The notes beneath the pieces were generated by a model. It was given only the letters and a program-made list of their open reading frames with translations, ran no database searches and was not told the origin of the DNA. This document shows, piece after piece, positions 35,106-43,490 of a stretch of 64,000 nucleotides of DNA; position 1 is the first letter of the stretch; the number at the start of each line of letters is the position of its first letter. This DNA comes from Hylemonella gracilis (lineage in GTDB: Bacteria > Pseudomonadota > Gammaproteobacteria > Burkholderiales > Burkholderiaceae_C): positions 1,885,501 to 1,949,500 of the forward strand of contig NZ_CP031395.1 of assembly GCF_004328645.1 (NCBI RefSeq), written 5' to 3'. The translations under genes were made by a program, and so were the position numbers.

Positions 35106-36068
35106 ATGAAAAGACGCATCGCGCTGGCAGCACTGGCGCTGGCCGCAACAATGCCCGCCGCTTTCGCGGCCGACTGGCCCGTCAAACCCATCACCCTGAT
35201 CGTGCCCTTTCCGGCCGGCGGCAGCACCGACGCCGTGGCGCGCCTGGTCGCGCAGCGCCTGGGCGAGACGCTGGGCCAGCAGGTGGTGGTGGACAACCGC
35301 GCTGGCGCCGGCGGCAACCTGGGTACCGACGCGGTCAGCCGGGCTGCGGCCGATGGCTACACGCTGGCGCTGTCCACTTCGGGACCGCTTGCGAACAACA
35401 AGTTCCTCTATCCGAAGATGTCCTTTGACCCGTTGCGGGACCTGACTCCCGTCATCGCGGTCGGCGAGATTCCCATGGGCATCGCCGTCAATCCGGCGTT
35501 GAAAGCAGCCACGTTGCAGGACCTGCTGAAAGAGATGCGCGCGCGGCCGGAGCAGGTTTCCATCGGCAATCCAGGCAACGGCACCATCGGCCATCTCACG
35601 ACGGAGTTGGTCGAGTCGCAGGCCCAGGTCCGGGCCATGAACGTGCCTTACAAAGGCGATGCACCGCTCATCGTCGACGTCATGGCAGGCACCATTGACG
35701 CGGTGGTCATGCCGATCACGGCGCTGCTGCCGCAGCTGCAGTCCGGCAAGCTCCGGGGCCTGGCGGTCACTTCGCGGCAGCGCTTTGCCGGTCTGCCCAA
35801 CGTGCCCACGACCGCGGAGCAGGGGCTGCAAGCCGAGTCCACCGTCTGGCTGGCCGTCGTCGGTCCGCGTAACCTGCCCGCGCCCATCGTGAGCCGGCTG
35901 AACAAGGACATCAACGCCATCCTCGCCACGCCCGAGGCGCGCGCGAAGCTGGCGCAGTACGGCGCCTCCGCCCTGGGCGGTACACCGCAGCAACTGAACG
36001 GCCGGATGGTTTCTGACAGCGCCAAGTGGCAGAAAGTCATCACGGACGCGCGCATCACCCTGGAATGA
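35106..36068 (+). CDS. Bug/TctC family tripartite tricarboxylate transporter receptor
   Basis: A 320-residue periplasmic binding protein. The signal peptide MKRRIALAALALAATMPAAFA ends at residue 21. Landmarks are PITLIVPFPAGGSTDAVAR, NRAGAGGNLGTDAVSRAAADGYTLAL and the C-terminal SAKWQKVITDARITLE. It resembles the receptor at 19543 closely (shared ANNK(W/F)LYPKM and GNPGNGTIGHL segments), so they probably bind related ligands. It heads the operon of amidohydrolase, aldolase and hydro-lyase genes. ATG 35106 marks the signal peptide. Confidence 0.93.
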   Translation: MKRRIALAALALAATMPAAFAADWPVKPITLIVPFPAGGSTDAVARLVAQRLGETLGQQVVVDNRAGAGGNLGTDAVSRAAADGYTLALSTSGPLANNKFLYPKMSFDPLRDLTPVIAVGEIPMGIAVNPALKAATLQDLLKEMRARPEQVSIGNPGNGTIGHLTTELVESQAQVRAMNVPYKGDAPLIVDVMAGTIDAVVMPITALLPQLQSGKLRGLAVTSRQRFAGLPNVPTTAEQGLQAESTVWLAVVGPRNLPAPIVSRLNKDINAILATPEARAKLAQYGASALGGTPQQLNGRMVSDSAKWQKVITDARITLE

Positions 36069-36082
36069 GAAAAGACGACGAG

Positions 36083-37051
36083 ATGAGTGCTTCCCAACGC
36101 CCCCTGCTGTTCGACTCCCACGCCCACCTGGTCGCGCACGACCAGACCCGTTACCCGCGCAATCCCATGCAGCGCGCCGCGGATGCGCCCTACCGCCCGC
36201 CGGGCGTGATCGGTCGGCCCGGTGGCCACCACGGCCCGAACCCGATCAACGAGGTGCCCGACGCTGAACCCATGCTGCGCTGGATGCGCGAGGAAAACGT
36301 CGACGGCGCGGTGGCCGTGCAAAAGCGCATGGTCTACCGCTACGACAACAGCTACATCCTCGACTCCTCTGACGCTCACCCGGACATCTTTTCGGCGGTG
36401 GTGATTCTCGACGCGGAGGACCCGGGTACGCCCGAGCTGGTGCGGCGCTGGGTGCGTGACCACGGCCTGGCCGGCCTGCGCCTCTTCGGTGGGCGCAAGC
36501 CCGACGGCAGCATGCCCTGGCTCAATTCGCCGCAGGCGCTCAAGAGCTGGGAGGTCATCAACGAGGCCGGTCTGGTGATGGACCTGGAAGTGCTGGCGCA
36601 GGGCGGGGGCGGGCCGTCGATCCCGGCCATCATCGAACTGTCGGAGCGTTACCCGAACGCGCGCATCGTGCTGGACCACCTGCTGGAGCCGGAATTGCAC
36701 GATGGTGAACATTTCGGCTTGGACGAACGCTGGGAAACCCTGGCCGGCCGCGAGCGCATCTTCTTCAAGTTCACCTCGATCAACCTCGACCACTGCCGCG
36801 AGGAAGGCTACCCGGCCAAGCAGGTGCTGCGCCGTGCGGTGGACCTGTTCGGTGCCGACCATGTGATGTGGGGTTCTGACATCGGCACCTCGTCTGGCAC
36901 CTACAAGGACATGGTGCAGCGCATGATCGACGCCTCCGACCTGCTGACGCCGGCGGAGCAGCGCGCGGTCTGGCACGACACCGGCCGGCGCGTGTTCGTC
37001 AAGGGCGGGCACGTGAACGCGGGTGGGAAGGGAAGCAAGGCCGGTTCATGA
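36083..37051 (+). CDS. Amidohydrolase family protein, 2-pyrone-4,6-dicarboxylate hydrolase-like
   Basis: A 322-residue amidohydrolase-2 (TIM-barrel) enzyme. The metal-site start is FDSHAHLVAHD; GLAGLRLFGG, LDHLLEPEL and the late Asp in MWGSDIGTSS complete the pattern. The closest family I can name is LigI-type lactonase, which opens 2-pyrone-4,6-dicarboxylate to 4-oxalomesaconate. ATG 36083 is chosen; an ATG at 36065 overlaps the receptor stop codon. The next gene starts 4 bases before its end. Confidence 0.82.
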   Translation: MSASQRPLLFDSHAHLVAHDQTRYPRNPMQRAADAPYRPPGVIGRPGGHHGPNPINEVPDAEPMLRWMREENVDGAVAVQKRMVYRYDNSYILDSSDAHPDIFSAVVILDAEDPGTPELVRRWVRDHGLAGLRLFGGRKPDGSMPWLNSPQALKSWEVINEAGLVMDLEVLAQGGGGPSIPAIIELSERYPNARIVLDHLLEPELHDGEHFGLDERWETLAGRERIFFKFTSINLDHCREEGYPAKQVLRRAVDLFGADHVMWGSDIGTSSGTYKDMVQRMIDASDLLTPAEQRAVWHDTGRRVFVKGGHVNAGGKGSKAGS

Positions 37052-37710
37052 TGGCGCCACACCGCTACACCACCGTGTCCGCCGAAGGCATGGACACGGC
37101 CACGGCCTACCGCCTGATCTGCGGCGTGGTGGTGCCGCGCCCGGTGGCCTGGATCACGACCATCGACCGCGATGGGCGCGTCAACGCCGCGCCCTTCAGT
37201 TCCTACAACTACGTGGCCCACAGCCCGCCCATGGTGGCGGTCAACATCGGCACCCGGCTGGGGGAGTTGAAGGACACCGCGCGCAACATCCGCGACAGCG
37301 GCTGGTTCTGCGTCAACGTGGCCACCGAAGACACGATGGAGACCCTGCACCGCTGTGGCGCGGACTACCCGCCCGAAGTCAGCGAGCCCGAGGCCCTGGG
37401 CATCGCCTTGCTGCCGGGTGTTGCCACGCCGGTGCCGCGCATCGCCGCCTCGCCCATCCATCTGGAATGCAAGCTGGATCAAGCCGTGGCCTTGGGCCGC
37501 GGCCTGAACACCCTCTACATCGGCGAAGTGCTGGCCTTCCATCTGTCCGACGCCGTGTACGACGGCCGCCATGTGGACAGCGTGAAGCTGCGACCCATCG
37601 CGCGCCTGGGTGGCCCCTGGTACGCGGCCCTGGGCGAAACCTTCCATCGCCCGGCCTTGCAGCGCCCGCCGGGTGAACCCGAGTCTTCAACCAGCCAGAG
37701 CCAGGCATGA
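37048..37710 (+). CDS. Flavin reductase-like (DIM6/NTAB) protein
   Basis: A 220-residue split-barrel flavoprotein. Flavin-binding features are RPVAWITTIDRDGRVNAAPFSSYNYVAHSPP and KDTARNIRDSGWFCVNV. Members reduce flavin for a partner monooxygenase or act themselves on small substrates. There is no obvious monooxygenase in this operon, which makes its role open. It is overlapped by 4 bases on both sides (ATGATG junction at 37048), so the operon is tightly coupled. Confidence 0.87.
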   Translation: MMAPHRYTTVSAEGMDTATAYRLICGVVVPRPVAWITTIDRDGRVNAAPFSSYNYVAHSPPMVAVNIGTRLGELKDTARNIRDSGWFCVNVATEDTMETLHRCGADYPPEVSEPEALGIALLPGVATPVPRIAASPIHLECKLDQAVALGRGLNTLYIGEVLAFHLSDAVYDGRHVDSVKLRPIARLGGPWYAALGETFHRPALQRPPGEPESSTSQSQA

Positions 37711-38462
37711 GCTACACACTTCCTCTCGGCGCGGACCACCACGTCGGCACCTTCGTCAAAACGACATCGCCCCAGGTCATCGAGATCCTGGGCGACAGCG
37801 GTCTGGATTTCGCCGTGCTCGACGCCGAGCACGCGCCGTATGACCGCGCCGCGTTGGACCTCTCCTTGCTCGCGGGCCGCGCCGCAGGACTGCCGCTGTT
37901 CGTGCGCGTGGCGGAACACACGGCCGCCTGCCTGCTGTCCGCGCTGGACCTGGGCGCGGCCGGCGTGCTGGTGCCGCACGTGGACAGCGCGCAAGACGCG
38001 CGTGAGGCGGTGGCGCACTGCCGCTACGTGGGTGGCGACCGGGGTTATTCCAGTTCACCGCGCGCGGCCGGTTACGGCGCGCGGGGCATGAAGCAGGCCA
38101 TCGCGCATGGCGACCTCAGCATCGTGGCCTGCCAGATCGAGAGCGTGGCCGCCGTGGAACAGGCCGCGCAGATCGCCGCCGTGCCGGGCGTGGACGTGCT
38201 CTTCATCGGTCGCGCCGACCTGGCGCTGTCCATGGGCCTGGACAACGCGCAGGACCCGCGCGTGAGCGAGGCCACGCAAGGCGTGATCCGCGCGGCCCTG
38301 GCCGCCGGCAAGACCGCCGGCATGTTCGTCGGCAGCACGGCCGAGCGCGAGAAATACCGCGCTCTGGGCGTGAGCTGGTTCATCCAGGGTTCGGACCAAT
38401 CGTTGTTGCGCCAGGCGGCGCAGGCGACGGCCCGGGCCCGTTCTCCGGAGACTTCGTCATGA
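37707..38462 (+). CDS. HpcH/HpaI family aldolase
   Basis: A 251-residue class II (metal-dependent) aldolase. FAVLDAEHAPYDRA holds the catalytic His, LFVRVAEH the substrate Arg, ACQIESVAAVEQA the metal Glu and FIGRADLALSMG the metal Asp. Such enzymes cleave 4-hydroxy-2-oxo acids to pyruvate (or oxaloacetate) and an aldehyde or oxo acid. The reaction would follow the hydration steps encoded by neighbours. Starts inside the flavoprotein gene and is overlapped by the cupin gene. Confidence 0.92.
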   Translation: MSYTLPLGADHHVGTFVKTTSPQVIEILGDSGLDFAVLDAEHAPYDRAALDLSLLAGRAAGLPLFVRVAEHTAACLLSALDLGAAGVLVPHVDSAQDAREAVAHCRYVGGDRGYSSSPRAAGYGARGMKQAIAHGDLSIVACQIESVAAVEQAAQIAAVPGVDVLFIGRADLALSMGLDNAQDPRVSEATQGVIRAALAAGKTAGMFVGSTAEREKYRALGVSWFIQGSDQSLLRQAAQATARARSPETSS

Positions 38463-39325
38463 GCATCCCCACTCCCGCCGCTTCCGCTTCCCCCCTTCGC
38501 CCCGCCTCGGTCGCGCGCTGGCACGACGAAGCGCCCCAGATCGCACACGCGACCGCGCCCACCTGGGTGGCACGCGGCGCCAACTTCGTCGTCACGGTGA
38601 CCGACGCTCAGGCCGGCGCACGCCTGGCGCGCCAGGGCCAGCCTGATGAGTACATGGTCTTCCTGTCCGAAAGCGGCGCCACCTTCCGCGCCGGCGGGCA
38701 GACGCTGCAGGCCGGGCCCGAGTCCCTGACCATCGTGCCGCCCGGTGACAGCGAGCTGGTGCTGCAGGGCCCGGGGCAGGTGGTGCGCCTGTTTTCGCAT
38801 CGGGCGCAGGACCTGATGGCCCTGGCCGGAAATGCGGCGGACTACGCCGAGGCCACACCCGACGTGGCACTGCTGGTGCCGTGGCCCACGCCCGCAGATG
38901 GCTTCAAGCTGCGCAGCTACCCGCTGGCGCAGCACACGCAGGCCGACAGCAATATGCGCATCTTCCGCTGCACCAACCTCATGCTCAACATCATGACGCC
39001 GCGTTTGGTGGCGCGCGACGTGCGCAAGCTCAGCCCGCATTCGCATGCCGACTTCGAGCAGGGTTCGCTCGCGCTGCGCGGCCAGTGGATGCACCACATG
39101 CGCTACCCCTGGGTGCCTGACATGACCGCCTGGCGCGAGGACGAGCACATCGAGGTGGGCAGCCCTTCGCTGACGGTGATTCCGCCCAAGGTGGTCCACA
39201 CCAGCCGCAACCTAAACGACGGCGGTGCCTGGCTGCTGGACATCTTCGCGCCGCCGAGGATGGACTTCGCCAGCAAGCCGGGCAAGGTGGCCAACGAGCA
39301 GGACTACCCGCTGCCGGCGGCCTGA
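38459..39325 (+). CDS. Bicupin protein of unknown function
   Basis: A 288-residue protein with two cupin domains. The N-terminal cupin has lost its histidines. The C-terminal one keeps a metal site: His-Ser-His in LSPHSHADFEQGS with Glu, and the final His in PPKVVHTSRNL. It could be an isomerase, a lyase or a ring-modifying enzyme for the pathway. I do not recognise a named family. Placement between an aldolase and a hydro-lyase in a coupled operon argues for a catalytic or tautomerising step. Confidence 0.75.
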   Translation: MSIPTPAASASPLRPASVARWHDEAPQIAHATAPTWVARGANFVVTVTDAQAGARLARQGQPDEYMVFLSESGATFRAGGQTLQAGPESLTIVPPGDSELVLQGPGQVVRLFSHRAQDLMALAGNAADYAEATPDVALLVPWPTPADGFKLRSYPLAQHTQADSNMRIFRCTNLMLNIMTPRLVARDVRKLSPHSHADFEQGSLALRGQWMHHMRYPWVPDMTAWREDEHIEVGSPSLTVIPPKVVHTSRNLNDGGAWLLDIFAPPRMDFASKPGKVANEQDYPLPAA

Positions 39326-39387
39326 AGCAGTTTTCAGCGCGGGGGCGGGAGCGGCCGGAGCGCATCGGCACTCGGGACTACGACACC

Positions 39388-40266
39388 ATGGCCATTACCT
39401 CCGAGCAAATCACCCAACTCACCGCCGACCTTTACGAGTGGTCGCTCAAGAAGATCCCGGACGACACCCACGCGGCGCTGGCCGCGGCCGTGCCGCGCGA
39501 GACGAACGACACCGGCCGCAAGACGCTGACCATCATGCTCAAGAGCGCGGATGCGGCGCACGAGACGGGTGGCCTGGTGTGTTCCGACGTCGGCATTCCG
39601 ACCTACAGCGTGAAGATCGGCACGCGCGTGCAGTTCGAAGGCCCGGTGCGCCAGGCCATCGTGGACGGTTTCGCGCGCATGGTCGCGCGCAGTGACCCGC
39701 CCCTCCTCAAGATGGTGACACACCCGCTCACGCACGTGCGCGGCCATGCGGGCAAGGACATGCCCATCGTCATCTTCGACGTGATCGACGACGCGGACTA
39801 CGTGGACATCATCTGCGCGCCCAAGGCCATGGGCACAGGCCGCTGGGAGGCTTCGACCAATTTCGTCTACCCCACGGCGCAGGACATCGAGGCCTACGTG
39901 CTCGACACCGTGCTGAACGCCGGTTCGCAGGCCTGCCCGCCCATCGTCGTCGGCGTGGGCATCGGCGGCACCCTGGACTACGCCGCGCGTCTGGCCAAGG
40001 ACGCCGTGCTGCGTCCTGTGGGTGAAAAGGGCGGCGTGAACCCTGATCCGATGCTGGCGGACATGGAGGAGCGCCTGCTGCGCGCCATCAACACGATGGG
40101 CTTCGGCCCCATGGGCACGGGCGGCGACACCACCGCGATGGCGGTGCATGTGGACTACGCGGCTTCGCACGGCTTCGTGCCGGTGGTCGTGAGCCTGAAC
40201 TGCTGGATCAATCGCCGCACGCGCGCGCGCATCCACCACGACGGCCGGGTGGAGCGCATCGAATGA
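39388..40266 (+). CDS. Class I fumarate hydratase/tartrate dehydratase, alpha subunit
   Basis: A 292-residue iron-sulfur hydro-lyase subunit. The three cluster cysteines appear as Cys65 (GLVCSDVGIP), Cys183 (GSQACPPIV) and Cys272 (SLNCWINRR). The catalytic base region KGGVNPDPM and GPMGTGGDTTAMAV also fit. Related enzymes act on fumarate, L-tartrate or mesaconate-like substrates. The beta subunit gene follows 10 bases later. In this island it may hydrate an unsaturated tricarboxylate made by the amidohydrolase. Confidence 0.92.
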   Translation: MAITSEQITQLTADLYEWSLKKIPDDTHAALAAAVPRETNDTGRKTLTIMLKSADAAHETGGLVCSDVGIPTYSVKIGTRVQFEGPVRQAIVDGFARMVARSDPPLLKMVTHPLTHVRGHAGKDMPIVIFDVIDDADYVDIICAPKAMGTGRWEASTNFVYPTAQDIEAYVLDTVLNAGSQACPPIVVGVGIGGTLDYAARLAKDAVLRPVGEKGGVNPDPMLADMEERLLRAINTMGFGPMGTGGDTTAMAVHVDYAASHGFVPVVVSLNCWINRRTRARIHHDGRVERIE

Positions 40267-40276
40267 GGGGCCCGAC

Positions 40277-40879
40277 ATGAAACACCTGACCCTGCCGCTG
40301 ACGCGTGCCGACGTCGAAGGCCTGGAACTGGGCGAAATGGTCGTGCTCAGCGGTTGCGTGACCATGAGCATCGGCCTGCCCACGCATCGGCGCATGGTTG
40401 AGCTGCTGGACGCAGGTAAGCCTTTGCCCGTGGACCTGCGCGATGGTGCTTTCATGCACCTGAGCTGCTACAACCGTGAGCGCCCGGACGGCGGGCAGGA
40501 AGCGCTCTATCTCAACCCGACCACCAGCACCCGCTACAACGCCTACATGCCGCGCCTGGTGGAAGGCGCGGGCCTGCGTCTGGTGGGCGGCAAGGGCGGC
40601 CTGGACGAGGCCAGCGTGCAGGCCCTGCAGCGTCAGGGTTGCGCCTACCTGTCTTTCCTGGGCGGCGGCTGCGCCTTGCTCTCGCAGGCGATCCGACGGG
40701 TCGTGTCCGTGCACTGGCCCGAAGAGATTGCGCAGTTCCGCCTGCTCACGTTGGAGGTACAGGAACTCGGCCCCGCCACCGTGGCCATCGACGCGCACGG
40801 CAACAGCCTCTATGAACAGTTGCGGGCGCGGGCCATGGCGCGGTTGCGGCAAGAGCGGGCCGCGCAAGTCCTGCCCTGA
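40277..40879 (+). CDS. Class I fumarate hydratase/tartrate dehydratase, beta subunit
   Basis: A 200-residue C-terminal-domain subunit. LELGEMVVLSGCVTMSIGLPTHRRMVELL is the swivelling domain start, and the middle has GLRLVGGKGGLDEASVQALQ, with VSVHWPEEIAQFRLLTLEV late. Family beta subunits usually carry TARDAAH where this protein reads SIGLPTHRR, a small difference. Last gene of the operon that began at 35106. Confidence 0.9.
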   Translation: MKHLTLPLTRADVEGLELGEMVVLSGCVTMSIGLPTHRRMVELLDAGKPLPVDLRDGAFMHLSCYNRERPDGGQEALYLNPTTSTRYNAYMPRLVEGAGLRLVGGKGGLDEASVQALQRQGCAYLSFLGGGCALLSQAIRRVVSVHWPEEIAQFRLLTLEVQELGPATVAIDAHGNSLYEQLRARAMARLRQERAAQVLP

Positions 40880-40945
40880 GGGCCGAGACCGCGCCTGGGG
40901 TCAACGACGCGGATAGCGAAGCCGACCGCGAGATCGGCGATGGCG

Positions 40946-41458
40946 TCAACGTACCGCGCGTGCGCCCAGGGTTGGGAGCAACTCGTCCAGCTGGCCGAAG
41001 GTCTCGACCAGCGCTTCCGACGCGCCCGTACCGGCTGCGTCAAGTGCTTCCTTCGAGGGATAGAGCTCGTGCATGACGAGCAGCGTCTGTCCATCCTTTT
41101 CCTCGAAGGTCACCGTGGTGACGGCGCCGTCTTCGCTTTCTTCGTTGGTCCAGACCAGGCGCGAAGGGGGTGTCACTTCCTGGTAGGTGCCGAAGAACAC
41201 CGCCTGCGCGCCCTGGAAGCTGAACTCAAGACGGTACTGGCCGCCGACGCGCACATCCATGGCGCAGGAAAGCAAGGTCATGCCCATGGACTTCGGGACC
41301 CACCAACGCTGGAAGAGCTCGGGCCGGGTCCAGGCCTCGAACACGAGGCGCGCCGGGGCGTTGAATGTGCGCGTGACGACGACCTCGCGCTCGGACTTCC
41401 GTTCTACCGTGGTGCGGTTCTTCATGGGGGTGGTCTCACTTTTTTTGCTTGCGTTCAT
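40946..41458 (-). CDS. AHSA1/START-domain (SRPBCC) protein
   Basis: A 170-residue SRPBCC-fold protein with the ligand-pocket sequence VVVTRTFNAPARLVFEAWTRPELFQRWW, then GTYQEVTPPSRLVWTNEE and FGQLDELL at the end. Such proteins often sit under an ArsR repressor and function as ligand-binding or stress proteins; the ligand is unknown. Its start region (41458, with another Met at 41425) overlaps the ArsR gene by 23 bases. Translationally coupled pair. Confidence 0.88.
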   Translation of the reverse strand: MNASKKSETTPMKNRTTVERKSEREVVVTRTFNAPARLVFEAWTRPELFQRWWVPKSMGMTLLSCAMDVRVGGQYRLEFSFQGAQAVFFGTYQEVTPPSRLVWTNEESEDGAVTTVTFEEKDGQTLLVMHELYPSKEALDAAGTGASEALVETFGQLDELLPTLGARAVR

Positions 41459-41801
41459 GGAATTGCTCCTGGTGTTTCAGTTCCTCGATGACGTCGTCCA
41501 GCGCGTTAAAGCGTGCGGCCCAGAGTTGGTGGTAGCGCGCGATCCAGGCCGCTTCTTCTTCCAGCCGGCGCAGGCCGAGCTTGCAGGTCCGCACGCGTCC
41601 GACCTTTTCCGTGATGACAAAGCCCGCCTGTTCCAGCACGTTCACGTGCTTCTTCATGCCCGTGAGGGTGAGGTGGAACTTGTCGGCCAGGTCCGTGATG
41701 GACGCGTCCGAATGCCCGAGCTGCTCCAGGACGCCCCGGCGGGTGGCGTCCGAGAGCGCGGCGAACGAGGCGGTGATGCGGTTGGATTGATACTGAACCA
41801 T
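41436..41801 (-). CDS. ArsR/SmtB family transcriptional regulator
   Basis: A 121-residue winged-helix repressor. It starts ASFAALSDATRRGVLEQLGHSDASITDLADKFHLTLTGMKKHVNVLEQAGFV, and the recognition helix is TLTGMKKHVNVLEQAG near residues 45-60. No metal-site cysteines are visible, so it senses something other than a thiophilic metal or acts constitutively. The start codon lies inside a perfect palindrome, so autorepression is likely. Paired with an AHSA1 protein. Confidence 0.9.
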   Translation of the reverse strand: MVQYQSNRITASFAALSDATRRGVLEQLGHSDASITDLADKFHLTLTGMKKHVNVLEQAGFVITEKVGRVRTCKLGLRRLEEEAAWIARYHQLWAARFNALDDVIEELKHQEQFHERKQKK

Positions 41802-41813
41802 TTTGTTCAGTAT
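41790..41813. promoter_or_regulatory. ArsR-type operator over the start codon
   Basis: Arms ATACTGAAC (41790-41798) and GTTCAGTAT (41805-41813) are exact reverse complements around CATTTT. The ATG of the ArsR gene (41799-41801, minus) lies in the spacer. Binding here would block transcription or translation start. Confidence 0.75.
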
Positions 41814-42069
41814 TGCGGAGAATCAAGCAAGACGCAAGAGACCTAGGGTTTACACTGGCGCGACCTCGAAATGCTTGAAGATTCAAGCAGGGCGTCCGTG
41901 CACGACGGCCGCCAAGGTGTTTTCCAGCTTGTCGAACTGGTCGTTTTTGCGGTCCATCGGCCCGACACACGATGTCGGGTCCTCTTGACCGCACACCGCA
42001 CCTACCCGGGCTGAGGCCGGTTCCCGCTGCTCCTTGTTTTTCTCGCCCCTTTCTTTCGTCATTTCTCCC

Positions 42070-43407
42070 ATGTCTGCTTCTGCCTCTCCCGCTGCGTCGG
42101 CACCCGCCAACACGCCGCGCCAAGTCGCCATTGCCTCGCTCGTGGGCACGGCCATCGAGTTCTACGATTACTACATCTACGCCGCCGCCGCGGTGCTGGT
42201 CTTCAACTCCCAGTTCTTCCCCAAGGGCAACGATTCGATCGCCATGCTGGCCTCGCTGTCCACGCTGGCGCTGGCTTTCCTGGCGCGGCCCTTCGGCTCG
42301 GCGCTGTTCGGCCACTTCGGCGACAAGCTGGGCCGCAAGCAGACCCTGGTGGCTTCGCTGCTGACCATGGGTCTGTCCACGGTGGCCATCGGCCTGCTGC
42401 CGACCTACGACAGCATCGGCCTGTGGGCGCCGGTGCTGCTGTGCATCTTCCGCATCGGCCAGGGCATCGGCCTGGGCGGTGAATGGGGCGGTGCGGCCCT
42501 GGTCGCGACCGAGAACGCGCCCCAGGGCCAGCGCGGCTGGTTCGGCAGCTTCCCGCAGCTGGGTGCGCCCATCGGCCTGTTCGCGGCCAATGGCGTGTTC
42601 TTCCTGGTCAGCGCCTGGCTGGGCGTGGAGGCCATGGTCGAGTGGGGCTGGCGCATCCCCTTCCTGCTGTCCATCGTGCTGGTGGGCGTGGGCCTGTACG
42701 TGCGCCTGAACCTGCATGAGAGCCGCGTGTTCCGCCAGGCCGAGGAAGCCGGCCGCAAAGTGCATGCGCCGGTGGGCGTGGTGTTCAGCAAGCACGGGCT
42801 GGCGCTGCTGCGGGGCACCCTGATCATGACCACCACCTATGTGCTGTTCTATTTGATGACGGCCTTCGTGCAGGTGTATTCCAAGAGCCCGGCGGCCGTG
42901 TCCGCGGCTGGGCACGCGCTGGGCCTGGGCATTCCGGCCAACACCTTCACCGGCATCCTGTTGATCGGCGCGGTGGTGTTCGGTCTCTGCACCAGCCTGG
43001 GCGGCGTGCTGGCCGACCGCATGGGGCGTCGCAAATGGTTGATTCTCGTGACCTTGGCCATTGCGGCTTTCGGCTTGTCCATGCCTTATATGTTGGCCGG
43101 CGCCACGCCGGGGTCTTTGCTGGCCTTCGTCTGCGTGGGTTTCGTGCTGATGGGCGCGACCTTTGGCCCCATGGCGGCGCTGCTGCCCGAGCTGTTCCCG
43201 ACCGAGGTGCGTTACTCCGGCGCCTCGCTGGCCTACAACCTGGCCTCCATCGTCGGGGCCTCGGTGCCGACCCTGGTGGCCCTGCAGATCAATGCCAGCC
43301 ACGGCCTGTCGGGGGTGGGCCTGTACCTTGCCGCGAACTGCCTGCTGACCCTGGCCGCGCTCGCTGCCTCGCGTGAGACGCGCGATCTGGACCTGAACCG
43401 GGTCTGA
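42070..43407 (+). CDS. MFS transporter, metabolite:H+ symporter (MHS) family
   Basis: A 445-residue permease with 12 predicted helices. The MHS-family start IASLVGTAIEFYDYYIYAAAAVLVF and the loop ARPFGSALFGHFGDKLGRKQTL are diagnostic. FGPMAALLPELFPTEVRYSGASLAYNLASI is the C-terminal signature. Substrates include organic acids such as shikimate, citrate or alpha-ketoglutarate. ATG 42070 follows an upstream in-frame extension without similarity. Monocistronic, ending in a hairpin. Confidence 0.92.
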   Translation: MSASASPAASAPANTPRQVAIASLVGTAIEFYDYYIYAAAAVLVFNSQFFPKGNDSIAMLASLSTLALAFLARPFGSALFGHFGDKLGRKQTLVASLLTMGLSTVAIGLLPTYDSIGLWAPVLLCIFRIGQGIGLGGEWGGAALVATENAPQGQRGWFGSFPQLGAPIGLFAANGVFFLVSAWLGVEAMVEWGWRIPFLLSIVLVGVGLYVRLNLHESRVFRQAEEAGRKVHAPVGVVFSKHGLALLRGTLIMTTTYVLFYLMTAFVQVYSKSPAAVSAAGHALGLGIPANTFTGILLIGAVVFGLCTSLGGVLADRMGRRKWLILVTLAIAAFGLSMPYMLAGATPGSLLAFVCVGFVLMGATFGPMAALLPELFPTEVRYSGASLAYNLASIVGASVPTLVALQINASHGLSGVGLYLAANCLLTLAALAASRETRDLDLNRV

Positions 43408-43415
43408 GTCACGCC

Positions 43416-43442
43416 CAGCCCAGCCTCTGTAGGGCTGGGCTG
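43416..43442. terminator. Bidirectional hairpin between MHS transporter and epimerase
   Basis: CAGCCCAGCC (43416-43425) and GGCTGGGCTG (43433-43442), perfect 10-base arms, 7-base loop. It sits between convergent genes. No long T-run follows. Confidence 0.6.
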
Positions 43443-43490
43443 AGCGGCGGCCATACACCGTCCGCCGTTGTTCCTGCCTCGGACCGCGGA

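Noticed and set aside
41506-43458. 650-residue open frame antisense to the MHS transporter
   Set aside because: Low-complexity Gln/His/Arg translation; the plus strand holds a complete permease.
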